A stretch of DNA of 64,000 nucleotides. Origin: an uncultured Burkholderiales bacterium (lineage in GTDB: Bacteria > Pseudomonadota > Gammaproteobacteria > Burkholderiales > Burkholderiaceae_C). Positions 32,352-41,967 of the stretch are shown here, piece after piece. The notes under the pieces are model-generated. The model had not been told where the DNA came from, made no database searches, and worked only from the letters and a program-made list of their open reading frames with translations. Position 1 is the stretch's first letter, and the number at the start of each line of letters is the position of its first letter. The position numbers and the translations under genes were made by a program. The stretch lies in assembly GCA_903933115.1 (NCBI GenBank), contig CAIZIT010000070.1:62001-126000 (forward strand). The letters run 5' to 3'.

Positions 32352-33377
32352 TTAATCAATGGTGACGTTGCCGGTTTTGATGACCGCTCTCCACCTCTCG
32401 GTGTCCTCTTTCATCCAAAGGGCGAGCTCCTCGGGAGTGTTGGCCACCACCTCAGCGCCGACTTCAGCATATTTTTTAATCATCTCTGGTGTTTTCAAAA
32501 TGTCCACCATGGTTTTGGAGATCTTTTGCGCCAGGGCCATAGGGGTCTTAGGCGGGGCAACCACAGCAAACCAAGTCACCGAGATGAAGCCCGGAATGGT
32601 CTCATTGATACAAGGCACTTGGGGGTAAGCGCTGAGCCTTTTGGCACTCGAGACGGCCAAGAGTTTGAGTTTGCCACTTTTGAGGTGACTGGACGCGGCA
32701 GCGATATTGCCAAACATGACTTGCACGTGGCCAGCCAAAAGGTCCGCAATGGCTGGTGCATCGCCTTTGTAAGGAACATGGACCATGGGGGCGCCTGTTT
32801 TTTGTTTGAACAGCTCTGCCGTCAAATGAGATGTCGATCCGTTGCCCTGTGAGGCATAAGCCAATTTGTCAGGATTTGCTTTTGCATAAGTAATGAGCTC
32901 TTGAACCGTATTGGCGCTGATGGAGGGGTGAACCAAAAGGGCGTTGCTCACTGTGGCCAAGATCGTGATCGGAACGAATTTGGAGGGGTCGTAGTTGATC
33001 TTGGGGTAAAGGCTCACGTTGATGGACAAGGAGGGGGGAGGTGCAGCAAACAAGGTGTATCCATCAGGCTCTACACCGGAAAACCATTCGGCTGCAATAT
33101 TACCTGCCGCACCAGGACGGTTCTCAACCACCACCGGTTGAGAGACTTTCAAGGACAGGGCCTCAGAGATCAATCGTGGCAACAAGTCGGCCGAACCTCC
33201 AGCAGGATTGGGCACAATGATATGGATGGGTCTTTGAGGCCAAGCGTTCGATGTGGTTTGTGCAAAACTATTGCTGGTACCCCATGTGCCAAGGGTGCCA
33301 AGGGCGCCAAGCGCACCCCATTGGCACAATGTTTTGAGGTGTTGTCTTCTTGAAGTGGTGAATTCAAATGCGCTCAT
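32352..33377 (-). CDS. Bug/TctC-family periplasmic substrate-binding protein
   Basis: About 341 residues. The Bug fold is clear: PIHIIVPNPAGGSADLLPRL, then VVVENRPGAAGNIAAE and VHVPYKGDAPAIADLLAGHV. The N-terminus has a twin-arginine-like SRRQHLKTL followed by a Gly/Leu/Thr-rich hydrophobic stretch ending near SFAQ, so export may use Tat. Such proteins bind carboxylates; they normally feed TctAB membrane proteins, which are absent here. It is 27 bp after the Rieske beta gene on the same strand, so it probably captures that oxygenase's aromatic-acid substrate. Confidence 0.88.
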   Translation of the reverse strand: MSAFEFTTSRRQHLKTLCQWGALGALGTLGTWGTSNSFAQTTSNAWPQRPIHIIVPNPAGGSADLLPRLISEALSLKVSQPVVVENRPGAAGNIAAEWFSGVEPDGYTLFAAPPPSLSINVSLYPKINYDPSKFVPITILATVSNALLVHPSISANTVQELITYAKANPDKLAYASQGNGSTSHLTAELFKQKTGAPMVHVPYKGDAPAIADLLAGHVQVMFGNIAAASSHLKSGKLKLLAVSSAKRLSAYPQVPCINETIPGFISVTWFAVVAPPKTPMALAQKISKTMVDILKTPEMIKKYAEVGAEVVANTPEELALWMKEDTERWRAVIKTGNVTID

Positions 33378-33404
33378 GGACAAATCGAGGTAAAGGGTTT
33401 TTTG

Positions 33405-33887
33405 TTACAAAGGGATGATCATCAGTGTCTCAATGACACGCGAGTCAAAGAGAAAAAGTCGATCTTTAAAGAGAGGAGCTTGGTCTTTGAGACTAATCAA
33501 GTCTTGGGTTTGTCCACTTGCAAAGATCTTCATGTCGCCTGAGAGGTCCATGGTTCGGGTGATTAAGAAATTAGACCGAACTTCAAAGACCATGGGCTCG
33601 GGTTCAGAGAGGATCTGAATGCCGGAGATCATGTGCCTGTAGTGGTGGGGTTGGTAAACATTGGCTTTTCTCATCGACAAAATTCGGTCCCTGAGTTGGG
33701 CCACGCCCTTGCAGTCAATCACCGCCAAGGGCAGCCCTCGGTCGTGATTGAATCGGGACTTGACTCTGTAGCGTCCCGTGTCCTCCATGTGTTGAGCGAT
33801 GTCCTCTACGCGGTCCTCGTCAATGGCTCTTGCCCAAGAGTAAATCAATTGTTCTATGGCTTTGTAGTGTTGTTCAAATGCAATCAT
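33405..33887 (-). CDS. Rieske ring-hydroxylating oxygenase, small (beta) subunit
   Basis: A 160-residue protein of the NTF2-like beta-subunit family of ring-hydroxylating oxygenases (YSWARAIDEDRVEDIAQHME, then QPHHYRHMISGIQI). It has no catalytic metal and stabilises the alpha hexamer. Its size matches the small subunits of salicylate 5-hydroxylase and anthranilate 1,2-dioxygenase. It follows the alpha gene by 78 bp. Confidence 0.85.
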   Translation of the reverse strand: MIAFEQHYKAIEQLIYSWARAIDEDRVEDIAQHMEDTGRYRVKSRFNHDRGLPLAVIDCKGVAQLRDRILSMRKANVYQPHHYRHMISGIQILSEPEPMVFEVRSNFLITRTMDLSGDMKIFASGQTQDLISLKDQAPLFKDRLFLFDSRVIETLMIIPL

Positions 33888-33965
33888 GATTGGCGAGAAA
33901 GATAAAGTGGTTGGTGTTGTTCTCAGCGGGAGTGGTCAAAGGTGGGGGGCCTTTGACCCTAAAAC

Positions 33966-35261
33966 TCAGAGTTTCATGTCCAACTTGTAGTGATGCCAGA
34001 AATTGCGAATTGCACGCTCAGACAATTTGCTGGAGCCCGAGATGTCCAAATCCTTTCCGCCCATTTCAATGAAGGACGCACCTTCTTGAGCATCCCCGAA
34101 GGCGTGTTGCATCATCTCGCAAACGGCAGCATCCTCCACCGAGATCATGCCCGCTGAGCCCGCCAAATTGGTTTGAACGAGGCGGCGTTCAGTGAGGGCT
34201 TCATCATCGTCTTCGAAACCAAAGTAAGTCCAGACCAAATCGGTTTGACCTGGTCCTTTGGTGCAAATTTGACGGGTGGCTAAACTGTTGGCAATTTGAT
34301 GAAGCACAAAACCAGGATAAGTGGTCAAAATTTGAACACTCACACCGTCGCCGTACTCGTCGCTCCACTTCAAGATGCTGGGGTCTTCAAGCTTCAAGCC
34401 GTCGTTGTGTGACCGCAATTGGGTGGAGGTTTTTTCATAATCTGCAGATTTTTTCTCTGTGCCTGCCTTGGTGTAAAAGTAGACATGGCGGCCATTCTTA
34501 TCCAAAATCATGCCAGATTCCTGGGACATGCGAGAAAGCCCAAAGGTGCCATAAAAGGTGTGCAATATATTGGCATGGTAGGAGTCACGTGGGTTTTCGT
34601 GATAGGCCTTCCAATTGGCATGGATGCGTTGAGTGTCATAGCCCAATACTTTGAGGGGTTTTTTCAATACACGTCGAATGCCATTTGCCACCTCACCCAG
34701 CCACTCCTCAAGGGGCGGGGTTTCTTGTGAGAAAGTGGCAAAAACAAGACCGCAAATCGTTTCAACTCGAAGTTTTTGCAGTCCATGGTCTTCGTGTTTG
34801 AAGTCCTTGGGCAATCCCCCTTCACCCCTGAGGCCTTGACTGAAGGCTGCATGACTCAAGTCGCCCTTTAAGGTGTAGCTCCAGGCGTGATAAACGCAAT
34901 AAAGTTTCTTGGTGCTTCCAAATGCTTCTCGGGTCATCATGTTGCCCCGGTGAGCGCAACGGTTGAGCATGGCGTTCAAGGAGCCATCATCCGCTCGGGT
35001 CAAAATCACGGACTGCTCACCAATGTAAGTGCTCTTGAAGTTACCAGGCTCTTTCACCTCCGCTTCTAAGCCCAAATAGTGCCAATTGGCGCCTCTGAAG
35101 ATGTGTTCTTGCTCTTTTAAAAAGATCTCCTCGTCTTGATAAACCCAATAAGGTGCGCGTGTAAAGCCCTCACTTGGCCATTGGCGAGATGACTTCGCAG
35201 TAGGTGTAGTGATGCCTGAGGAGATTGGCGCATGAGGGGTCTGAGGATCGGATGGAGGCAT
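33966..35261 (-). CDS. Rieske ring-hydroxylating oxygenase, large (alpha) subunit
   Basis: A 431-residue catalytic subunit. The Rieske [2Fe-2S] ligands are in CAHRG and CVYHAW. The mononuclear iron ligands are in DSYHANILH with a later Asp (EDAAVCEMM region). The alpha/beta pair of 431 and 160 residues is close in size to salicylate 5-hydroxylase (NagGH) and anthranilate dioxygenase (AndAc/AndAd). A nearby gentisate dioxygenase favours a salicylate-type substrate giving gentisate, but this is inference. No ferredoxin or reductase gene is in this window, so electrons must come from elsewhere. The operon continues with the beta subunit and a Bug protein. Confidence 0.87.
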   Translation of the reverse strand: MPPSDPQTPHAPISSGITTPTAKSSRQWPSEGFTRAPYWVYQDEEIFLKEQEHIFRGANWHYLGLEAEVKEPGNFKSTYIGEQSVILTRADDGSLNAMLNRCAHRGNMMTREAFGSTKKLYCVYHAWSYTLKGDLSHAAFSQGLRGEGGLPKDFKHEDHGLQKLRVETICGLVFATFSQETPPLEEWLGEVANGIRRVLKKPLKVLGYDTQRIHANWKAYHENPRDSYHANILHTFYGTFGLSRMSQESGMILDKNGRHVYFYTKAGTEKKSADYEKTSTQLRSHNDGLKLEDPSILKWSDEYGDGVSVQILTTYPGFVLHQIANSLATRQICTKGPGQTDLVWTYFGFEDDDEALTERRLVQTNLAGSAGMISVEDAAVCEMMQHAFGDAQEGASFIEMGGKDLDISGSSKLSERAIRNFWHHYKLDMKL

Positions 35262-35648
35262 GGTGGTGATTTCTAAGTTGAACGGGTAATCTTTGACGTT
35301 TCTTGATGGATGAAATGCTCTGAATCAAGAGGAGTTGCACGCCATCAATTGTAAATAAGGGATTTTGAGCAAAAGAAGGGCTCTTACATGGTCCCGAGTT
35401 GACGACTCTTCTGGTCAATGGGTCCGATTTTTACATGTTTTGTAGACCTAAAGCATCAGGGTTTTTCAGTCTTTTTCCCCTTTTTTGTATTTCAAAAAAC
35501 GGTGGAAAATACAAATGCGCAAAAAGATATAGGATGGTGCCCTGTGCAACAGCAAATCACTTTGGACTGCGATGTTGAAGCGGGGTCATTAAGCCCATGA
35601 TGTTCAACGGCACCTAAGACATGTCAACTTTAGAAAGAGACTCAAATC
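35262..35648. promoter_or_regulatory. Divergent spacer between Rieske alpha and quinone reductase genes
   Basis: A 387-bp region without a supported gene. It contains an inverted repeat TTTGTATTT (35484-35492) and AAATACAAA (35507-35515) separated by 14 bp, which could be an operator or a hairpin. Promoters of both flanking genes must lie here. Confidence 0.45.
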
Positions 35649-36626
35649 ATGCGAGCAGCTTGGTACACAAAAAACGGTTCAGCCAAAGACACCTTGGTGC
35701 TTGGAGACATTCAAAGGCCATCGGTGGGTGCGGGAGAGGTGTTGGTCAAAATTAAAACCTCAGGTGTGAACCCTTCCGATGTTAAAAATAGAAAGGGCAG
35801 ACCCCCTATTTCACCGCAAATCATTCCCCATAGCGATGGCGCAGGCGTGATCGAAGAGGTGGGTGCAGGTGTGGATCCAGCAAGAAAGGGTGAGCGTGTT
35901 TGGCTTTGGAACGCTCAATTTGGACGCGCCCATGGTACAGCTTGCGAGTTCGTGTCCCTTCCTGAGAATCAAGCAGTCAAAATGCCCGATTCCCTTGACT
36001 TTGCAAGTGCTGCATGCTTAGGAATCCCAGCCTTAACAGCGTTTGAGGCTGTTCGTTTGTGCCACGACTTGAAGGACCAATGGGTGCTGGTGACTGGGGC
36101 TGGTTCTTCGGTCGGCTACTATGCGTGTCAGCTCCTGCTTCTTCAAGGGGCCAAGGTGATCGGTACCGTCGGTAACAAAGCACGAGCCCAATTGGCCAAA
36201 GACATTGGCGTGAACCATTTGATTCACTACAAAGATGAGCCTGTGGCCGAGCGTATTTTTGAAATCACACAAGGACAGGGAGTGAGCCGAGTCATTGATT
36301 TGGATTTCTCCAGTACCAAAGAATTGATCGCAACTCAAGCCGTTGCCCATCATGCTCAAATTGTTTGCTATGGCTCCAATGAGATTGATTTTTCAATGGT
36401 TTTTAGGACTTTGCTTTTCAAGTCGATTGAATTGAAATTTTTCTTGGTCTATGACTTGACCCCACAGGCCAGACAATTCGACGTGAGTGGTCTTAATCAA
36501 CTGATGAGTGAGGGAAAGATCAAGCATTGTGTGGCCAAGACCTTCCCACTTGAAGAGGTGGTATTGGCCCATGAGGCTGTGGAGTCTGGTCTTTGTGTGG
36601 GCAATGTGGTGATTGAGGTTTCATGA
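35649..36626 (+). CDS. Zinc-independent MDR oxidoreductase (NADPH:quinone reductase-like)
   Basis: A 325-residue medium-chain reductase. The GroES-like N-terminal half (TSGVNPSDVKNRKGRPP) is followed by a Rossmann half with VLVTGAGSSVGYYACQLL. The zinc-ligand cysteines of alcohol dehydrogenases are absent, placing it with quinone oxidoreductases that reduce quinones or enones with NADPH. It is divergent from the Rieske oxygenase operon. A role in reducing aromatic-derived quinones is possible but unproven. Confidence 0.87.
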   Translation: MRAAWYTKNGSAKDTLVLGDIQRPSVGAGEVLVKIKTSGVNPSDVKNRKGRPPISPQIIPHSDGAGVIEEVGAGVDPARKGERVWLWNAQFGRAHGTACEFVSLPENQAVKMPDSLDFASAACLGIPALTAFEAVRLCHDLKDQWVLVTGAGSSVGYYACQLLLLQGAKVIGTVGNKARAQLAKDIGVNHLIHYKDEPVAERIFEITQGQGVSRVIDLDFSSTKELIATQAVAHHAQIVCYGSNEIDFSMVFRTLLFKSIELKFFLVYDLTPQARQFDVSGLNQLMSEGKIKHCVAKTFPLEEVVLAHEAVESGLCVGNVVIEVS

Positions 36627-36742
36627 GGACCTGCTTGCCCATTCAATTACACGGATAAAAGTGCCGCTGAGTACCCGTGGCCTTGGATTACAAAACCGTT
36701 ATTTTCAAGGGAATCGCTCTGGTTTTCCTATAAAGTAGAGCA

Positions 36743-37438
36743 ATGAAGATTTTATTGATCGAAGATGAATTGAAAATTGCAGACTTTGTGCTTCAGGGGT
36801 TTGCTCAGGCAGGTTTTGAAACCGATCACTTCACCCAAGGCACGATTGGGTTAAAGGCGGCTTTTGCCGATACTTACGACTGCATGGTCTTGGATTTGAT
36901 GCTACCTGGCATCGATGGCCTAGACATTTTGAAGCGCGTTCGCGCTTCGGGCAATATGACGCCGGTTTTGATCTTGACTGCAAAAGGAGATTTGAACGAC
37001 AGATTGCTGGGTTTTGAGGCCGGGGCAAACGATTATTTGGCCAAACCTTTTTATGTTGAGGAGCTCATCGCTAGGGTCAAATCCTTGTTGACCAGAAACA
37101 AGGTTCAAGAATCCAATACATTGTCCGTGGGTCACTTGGTCTTGGACCGCATCTCTAGGCGTGTTCAATGGTTCGATCATTCGATGGTTTTGAGCCAAAG
37201 AGAGTTCTCTTTGCTTGATTACTTGATGCGCTCGCCAGGCCATATCTTCACCAGAAAACAAATCTTAAAACACGTTTGGAACATTGACTTTGATCCCCAA
37301 ACCAATGTGGTGGATGTATGTATTCAACGCATCAAGAAAAAGCTGTCCTCTCCTACAGTTCAGCAGCCTGATTTTCCAATAGAGGCCATCAGGGGAGTTG
37401 GATACAAGATCAAAAGCACAGATGAACATCTTCAATAA
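36743..37438 (+). CDS. OmpR-family response regulator
   Basis: A 231-residue regulator with receiver domain (acidic pocket Glu7-Asp8, phospho-acceptor Asp51 in LDLMLPG, Lys in YLAKPF) and a C-terminal winged helix (SQREFSLLDYLMRSPGHIFT). TATAAA lies close to the start codon, so the leader is short or absent. It overlaps the kinase gene by 17 bp. It may control the TonB receptor and MipA-type genes downstream, but no binding-site repeat was identified. Confidence 0.9.
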   Translation: MKILLIEDELKIADFVLQGFAQAGFETDHFTQGTIGLKAAFADTYDCMVLDLMLPGIDGLDILKRVRASGNMTPVLILTAKGDLNDRLLGFEAGANDYLAKPFYVEELIARVKSLLTRNKVQESNTLSVGHLVLDRISRRVQWFDHSMVLSQREFSLLDYLMRSPGHIFTRKQILKHVWNIDFDPQTNVVDVCIQRIKKKLSSPTVQQPDFPIEAIRGVGYKIKSTDEHLQ

Positions 37439-38879
37439 GCATCTTGTCTACAAGTTCCTAGGTTCTTTCCGGTTTGTTTTGTTCTTTCAGCTCATGCTGG
37501 GTTTGATCGTCATTGCATTTCTGAACCGCTGGATGTCGCAAAACATGGTTTGGGGGCTGGTTTTTGACAAGGTCAAAATTGAGCTCATCTCCAAAGAGCT
37601 CAATCTTCAAGCGCCTCGGCAAGAAAAAAACCTGGAGAACGATTACACAGAATTTTTTGTGCGAGAGTTGATCTCAAAGGCCAAGAAATGCAACTCTCCT
37701 TCGGCTTTTCAAGCCAATGACGCTGATCGTCTATCGAAAGATTTTGCCAATGCAAGCGAATTTTGCACAGCACTTTACAAATCAGCAGATCAGTACAAAG
37801 ACTGGAAACTGATCAAGCTCAAAGTGCCAGGCAAGGCGTTTTCAGCCCTCCTGAATGTGGGTAAACAAGAGTGGATGGTGGTGAAGCACTCAGCGCCTGG
37901 CGTACAAGATGTTTTTCTTGCTGTGCCCAGTCAAAGTTTAGACGACTATGTGACGATCATTTGGGATATTCGTGACAAGGTCGTCTCCTCCATTTTGCCC
38001 GTGGTCTTCATCTGTGTTGTCATATTGAGTGTTTTCATGAGCTATTCGCTCATTAGGCCATTGGAGATTTTGCGAGACCGTTTGATCACGCTCGAGTCCA
38101 AAGACTTGGCCGTCCCGATTAAAACCAAAAGCAATTTCACAGAATTCCAAGACTTTGTGGATGTCTTTAACGAGTTGCGCCAAAGACTGGAGACTTCTTT
38201 TTTACAAGCGAGCAGATTCTCTGCTGACGCTTCCCATGAGCTCAGAACGCCTTTGACCATTTTGAGGGGCTATACCGAGCGGGCCATCACTGACGCGGAG
38301 GAAGGCTCCATCCAACAAATTCGTCTAAGCCAAATGTCTGACGAAATTGAGCGTCTCATTCAAATCACCGATAAATTGCTTTTGTTGTCTCGTGCGGATT
38401 CGGGTTCCTTGTCACTCAGTTTAAAGCAGGTTCATCTGAGTGACATGCTCAATGAGCTGGTCTTGGATGCCAATATTTATCAAGAGAAAATCAAAGTGAC
38501 CTCAGAGATTGAAAATGGTCTGTTGTGGTACTGCGATGAGCAGCTGATCCGGCAGCTTTTCAATAATTTATACACCAATGCCGTCAATTACAACAAAGCA
38601 GAGGGTTGGGTTCATGTGTCGGCTGAGAGTCAAAATGAACAGGTGTTGGTTAAATTTGCCAACTCTTCAGAAAACGTTTCTGTGGAGTCCATGTCCAAAC
38701 TCTTCGAGCGCTTTTACCGTGGAGCAGAGTCGCACGAAAGGCTGATCGATGGATTCGGTTTGGGTTTGAGTTTGTGCCAAGAGATTGCTCGACTCCACCT
38801 TGCACAGTTGAGTATTGAGGCCAATGAGGACAGTGAAGTAACTGTGACCATGGTTTTGTCACCCCAGGCGCTCGCTTAG
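37422..38879 (+). CDS. Sensor histidine kinase partner of the OmpR-type regulator
   Basis: About 485 residues. Two membrane helices (about 10-35 and 185-210) enclose a periplasmic sensor domain of roughly 150 residues. HAMP follows, then HisKA with His272 (SADASHELRTPLTIL), and a HATPase with NLYTNAVNYN and GFGLGLSLCQ. The ATG at 37422 is preferred to a TTG at 37398. It is convergent with the TonB receptor gene. The signal is unknown. Confidence 0.9.
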   Translation: MNIFNKHLVYKFLGSFRFVLFFQLMLGLIVIAFLNRWMSQNMVWGLVFDKVKIELISKELNLQAPRQEKNLENDYTEFFVRELISKAKKCNSPSAFQANDADRLSKDFANASEFCTALYKSADQYKDWKLIKLKVPGKAFSALLNVGKQEWMVVKHSAPGVQDVFLAVPSQSLDDYVTIIWDIRDKVVSSILPVVFICVVILSVFMSYSLIRPLEILRDRLITLESKDLAVPIKTKSNFTEFQDFVDVFNELRQRLETSFLQASRFSADASHELRTPLTILRGYTERAITDAEEGSIQQIRLSQMSDEIERLIQITDKLLLLSRADSGSLSLSLKQVHLSDMLNELVLDANIYQEKIKVTSEIENGLLWYCDEQLIRQLFNNLYTNAVNYNKAEGWVHVSAESQNEQVLVKFANSSENVSVESMSKLFERFYRGAESHERLIDGFGLGLSLCQEIARLHLAQLSIEANEDSEVTVTMVLSPQALA

Positions 38880-38894
38880 CAATCTAAGCAAACC

Positions 38895-41048
38895 TCAGAT
38901 GGGGTGTTTGACTTGCAAACCAATGGTGTAATTTCTATTCATGCCAGGCTCAAAAAATTGATTGCTGGCTTGATTGACAATGACTGAACCAATGGTTTTT
39001 CTGTTGGTCAAATTATCAACGCCAAGATAGAGCATGTTTTCGAAATCTTGAACCTTAAAGGCATGTCGGAGTTTCAAATTCAAGATGCCGTATCCACTGG
39101 CGTAGTCCATGTTGCTGTCGTTGGCCCAGATGCCGGATCTGGCCAAAACATCCAACTGGGCTTGTGTTCCCAGTTGGGTTTTTGTCAAATGTTGGCTTTG
39201 ATCTCTCCAAACGAATGAGGCAAAAAACTGATGCTGAGCAATCCCGGGAAGTTGATTGCCCGATTGAATCAAAACGTTTTGCCCAGAACTGTTGATCGAT
39301 GAGAAGCCGTTCACATAAGTCGCACGCATGCTGCTCAATGCCATGGTGCTGGATATTTGTTGGCTCCAGTTCAATTTATGGGTCAACTCGATGCCTTCTC
39401 GAAGTGTTTTACCCGCGTTACCGTAAACGGTTTGACCAGCTTTTGAGAGTTGGGCAATGATTTCATCATCACTCTTGATTTGAAAAAGTGAGGCGTTGAA
39501 GCTTTGTTGAGGGCCCAAGCGCCATTTGCTGCCCAATTCAAAATGCTTGCTGTGTGAGGCCAGTAAATTGGGATTGAATGTTCCTTTGATGTTGCCTCCA
39601 ATCAGACTGTAAGCCAATTCCGAGAGGGCAGGCGTTTCAAATCCACGTCCCTCTTGTACGTAGAGATTAAGCATGTCACTGGTATGCCATGTCAATCCCA
39701 AAATGGGACTCAGCGCCTTGTATTTGATGCGCCCAGAGCCGTCACCATCGCTGAGGTAGTAGTCTGCATTCTCGATGGTGACTTCGCTGTACCTGGCTCC
39801 AGCGGTCAAAGACCATGATTCGCCCATGTGCACATTGGCTTGTGTAAAGAAATCTTGATTGCTGGATTGATTGAGCTCATTTCTTGTAAGTCCAGGAGTG
39901 GTCACGCCAGCATGCGTAGCGCCTCCTTGTCGCAATTCGTTCGAGCGGTCAAACTCGGTCCCCACCATCCAGTCTACGAGCACGTTGTCGCTCAAGTTTT
40001 GTGAGGATTTGGCTTGTAAGCCCAGGCCTGAAAAGTGGCGCCCAAGTCCAACCCAAGTGGAATTGATGGCAACGGAGGGCAATGGGCTGGAGCTCGCTTG
40101 GTACTGCAAGTTGTCTCTCGTTCCTGAGTAGACTTTGGCCTGAAGGGATGTGCGTGCATCAAGTCGCTGCTCGGCCACCAGTCCGTATTGAAGTTGGGTG
40201 ACCGTTTTTCGGGTCCCATCAAGCAGGGCGTTGTTGCCTGCAGAGCTTGGGGAGCTTGCGTATTGAGCGCTGGTCAGTCCGAGGGGGTCTCTGGCCAATG
40301 GCATGTCAAAGGAGTTGAAAATCCATTTCAGCTTGGTGTCGGCTTGAGGTTGAGAGGTGATGACGGTGTTCAATTGTTGGCGCTGTGCGTCGGAGTTCTC
40401 TCTGAAGCCTTGTGTGCTGAAGGTGCTGTAGTCTGTGACAATGCCCAAATCGCCACTCTTTTGTGACAATTGAATATCTTTTCTGAGCAATCCATACGAG
40501 CCCACATACAGTTGTGAGTTGAACATTGGGGTACCGCTTGCTTCACGGGTAAAGGTTTGAATGACACCACCAGATGCATTGCCATAGATTTGGGCGAGGG
40601 GACCGGTGAGGACCTCAATGCGATCGGCAGAGGTCAAACTCACACTGGATGCTTGTCCTTGTCCATCGGGAGTCGTGGCAGGAATGCCATCGGTCATCAA
40701 ACGAATGCCCCTCAGACCAAAAGCCGCGCGCGCACCAAAGCCTCGAATCGAGATTTGAAGGTCTTGAGCGTAGTTGTTTCTGTTCAAGGCCATGACGCCT
40801 GGAACTTGGTTGAGGGTTTCGGTCATGTTGACTTGCGGACCAGATCCAGACAGGGTGTTCGCATCGATCACACTGATGCTGGCTGGCGCATCAAATTGGC
40901 TCTGAGACATTTTTCCCGCTTGAATCACAACACTTTGAATGGGGGCTTCATTGTTGCTCTGAGCCAAGACCAGTGAAGAGACCGCCATGCAGCTCACACC
41001 AAAGAGTGACAAAATGGGGGTCGTGTGGATTTTGTGGGGTATGCTCAT
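38895..41048 (-). CDS. TonB-dependent outer-membrane receptor
   Basis: About 717 residues. A signal peptide ends near LVLAQ. A plug domain follows (residues about 45-160: ASISVIDANTLSG ... ETLNQVPGVMAL ... GGVIQTFT) and then a 22-strand barrel. The ATG at 41048 starts the signal peptide; an upstream in-frame start at 41147 would add 33 improbable residues. The final residues (LQVKHPI) lack the usual terminal Phe or Trp. Such receptors import siderophores, haem, metals or vitamins. It is divergent from a MipA/OmpV gene and next to a two-component pair, which suggests coordinated envelope regulation. Confidence 0.9.
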   Translation of the reverse strand: MSIPHKIHTTPILSLFGVSCMAVSSLVLAQSNNEAPIQSVVIQAGKMSQSQFDAPASISVIDANTLSGSGPQVNMTETLNQVPGVMALNRNNYAQDLQISIRGFGARAAFGLRGIRLMTDGIPATTPDGQGQASSVSLTSADRIEVLTGPLAQIYGNASGGVIQTFTREASGTPMFNSQLYVGSYGLLRKDIQLSQKSGDLGIVTDYSTFSTQGFRENSDAQRQQLNTVITSQPQADTKLKWIFNSFDMPLARDPLGLTSAQYASSPSSAGNNALLDGTRKTVTQLQYGLVAEQRLDARTSLQAKVYSGTRDNLQYQASSSPLPSVAINSTWVGLGRHFSGLGLQAKSSQNLSDNVLVDWMVGTEFDRSNELRQGGATHAGVTTPGLTRNELNQSSNQDFFTQANVHMGESWSLTAGARYSEVTIENADYYLSDGDGSGRIKYKALSPILGLTWHTSDMLNLYVQEGRGFETPALSELAYSLIGGNIKGTFNPNLLASHSKHFELGSKWRLGPQQSFNASLFQIKSDDEIIAQLSKAGQTVYGNAGKTLREGIELTHKLNWSQQISSTMALSSMRATYVNGFSSINSSGQNVLIQSGNQLPGIAQHQFFASFVWRDQSQHLTKTQLGTQAQLDVLARSGIWANDSNMDYASGYGILNLKLRHAFKVQDFENMLYLGVDNLTNRKTIGSVIVNQASNQFFEPGMNRNYTIGLQVKHPI

Positions 41049-41145
41049 GGTGGCCGTGCTCGTGCAAAATGTATAAGTGTTGGCGCTGATGACGCTGACT
41101 TCAAGTATAGATTCTCCAGACCCGATCAAAAAACCAGTTGACCCC

Positions 41146-41964
41146 ATGAAAACACTGATAACAAAATCGATATTTCTCTGTGCGTTGTTCTTGGCTTTGC
41201 CTATTGAAGTCGTTAAGGCTCAAAGTGGCATATTCCCCAGTGCAGAAGAAGATTTTCTAAAGCCAAAGAACATGGACGTGACGCTGGGCTGGAGTCAAAC
41301 CAATTTATCCATCACCAATGGCGTTCTTTTACAAACGCAATTGCTGCCTACTTTCAATTTCAACGCAGAAAATGCCAAGGGTTTTTTGAGCATTCAAAAT
41401 GGTGCAGGTCTTTGGCTCTTTAGAGATGAGGATGTCAAAGTTGGAGCGTCTGTCAATTACATGTTGGGCCGGTATGCCAAGTTTGATCCCAAATATGCGC
41501 CACTTGGAGATGTTTCTGGCTCTTTTGATGTCTACCTCTGGGCAGAATGGCAACCCATCAAAGAGGCGGTAACGGCCTATGCCAACTATGCCAGAACCGT
41601 GGACGCCAGCTACCGCGCCTACGGTCAGCTTGGGGTGACATTGGGCCTGCCGTTGATCGGTCCCTTCAATGCCTTTGCGGATCTCAATTTGAATTACGCC
41701 AACCAGACCTATTTGCAAAAATACTACGGCGTCGATGCGCGTCAATCGATGGCATCGGCCAGGTCCACCTTCTTGCCCACCCAGGCAGGTTTGATCAATG
41801 GAGCGGGTTTGATGGGCCTGGATATGGTTGTGAGCAAGGACAGCGACTTGATACTGGGAGCCGGACAGCTCAAGTACGCTAAAAATGTGTCTGTGAGTCC
41901 CTTGAATGCTCAAGCACAACAAAAAACATTGTTACTGGTTTGGAATCAAAAATTAAAGCCCTGA
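41146..41964 (+). CDS. MipA/OmpV-family outer-membrane protein
   Basis: About 272 residues with a signal peptide ending near VVKAQ. Alternating hydrophobic strands, including the YYGVDARQSMASARSTF motif, fit the MipA/OmpV porin-like family. MipA is known as a scaffold for murein enzymes, while OmpV-type members affect permeability. The ATG at 41146 is chosen because it begins a clean signal peptide; an upstream start at 41077 would overlap the promoter region. The divergent TonB receptor starts 97 bp away, so the two share a regulatory region. Confidence 0.8.
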   Translation: MKTLITKSIFLCALFLALPIEVVKAQSGIFPSAEEDFLKPKNMDVTLGWSQTNLSITNGVLLQTQLLPTFNFNAENAKGFLSIQNGAGLWLFRDEDVKVGASVNYMLGRYAKFDPKYAPLGDVSGSFDVYLWAEWQPIKEAVTAYANYARTVDASYRAYGQLGVTLGLPLIGPFNAFADLNLNYANQTYLQKYYGVDARQSMASARSTFLPTQAGLINGAGLMGLDMVVSKDSDLILGAGQLKYAKNVSVSPLNAQAQQKTLLLVWNQKLKP

Positions 41965-41967
41965 TGT

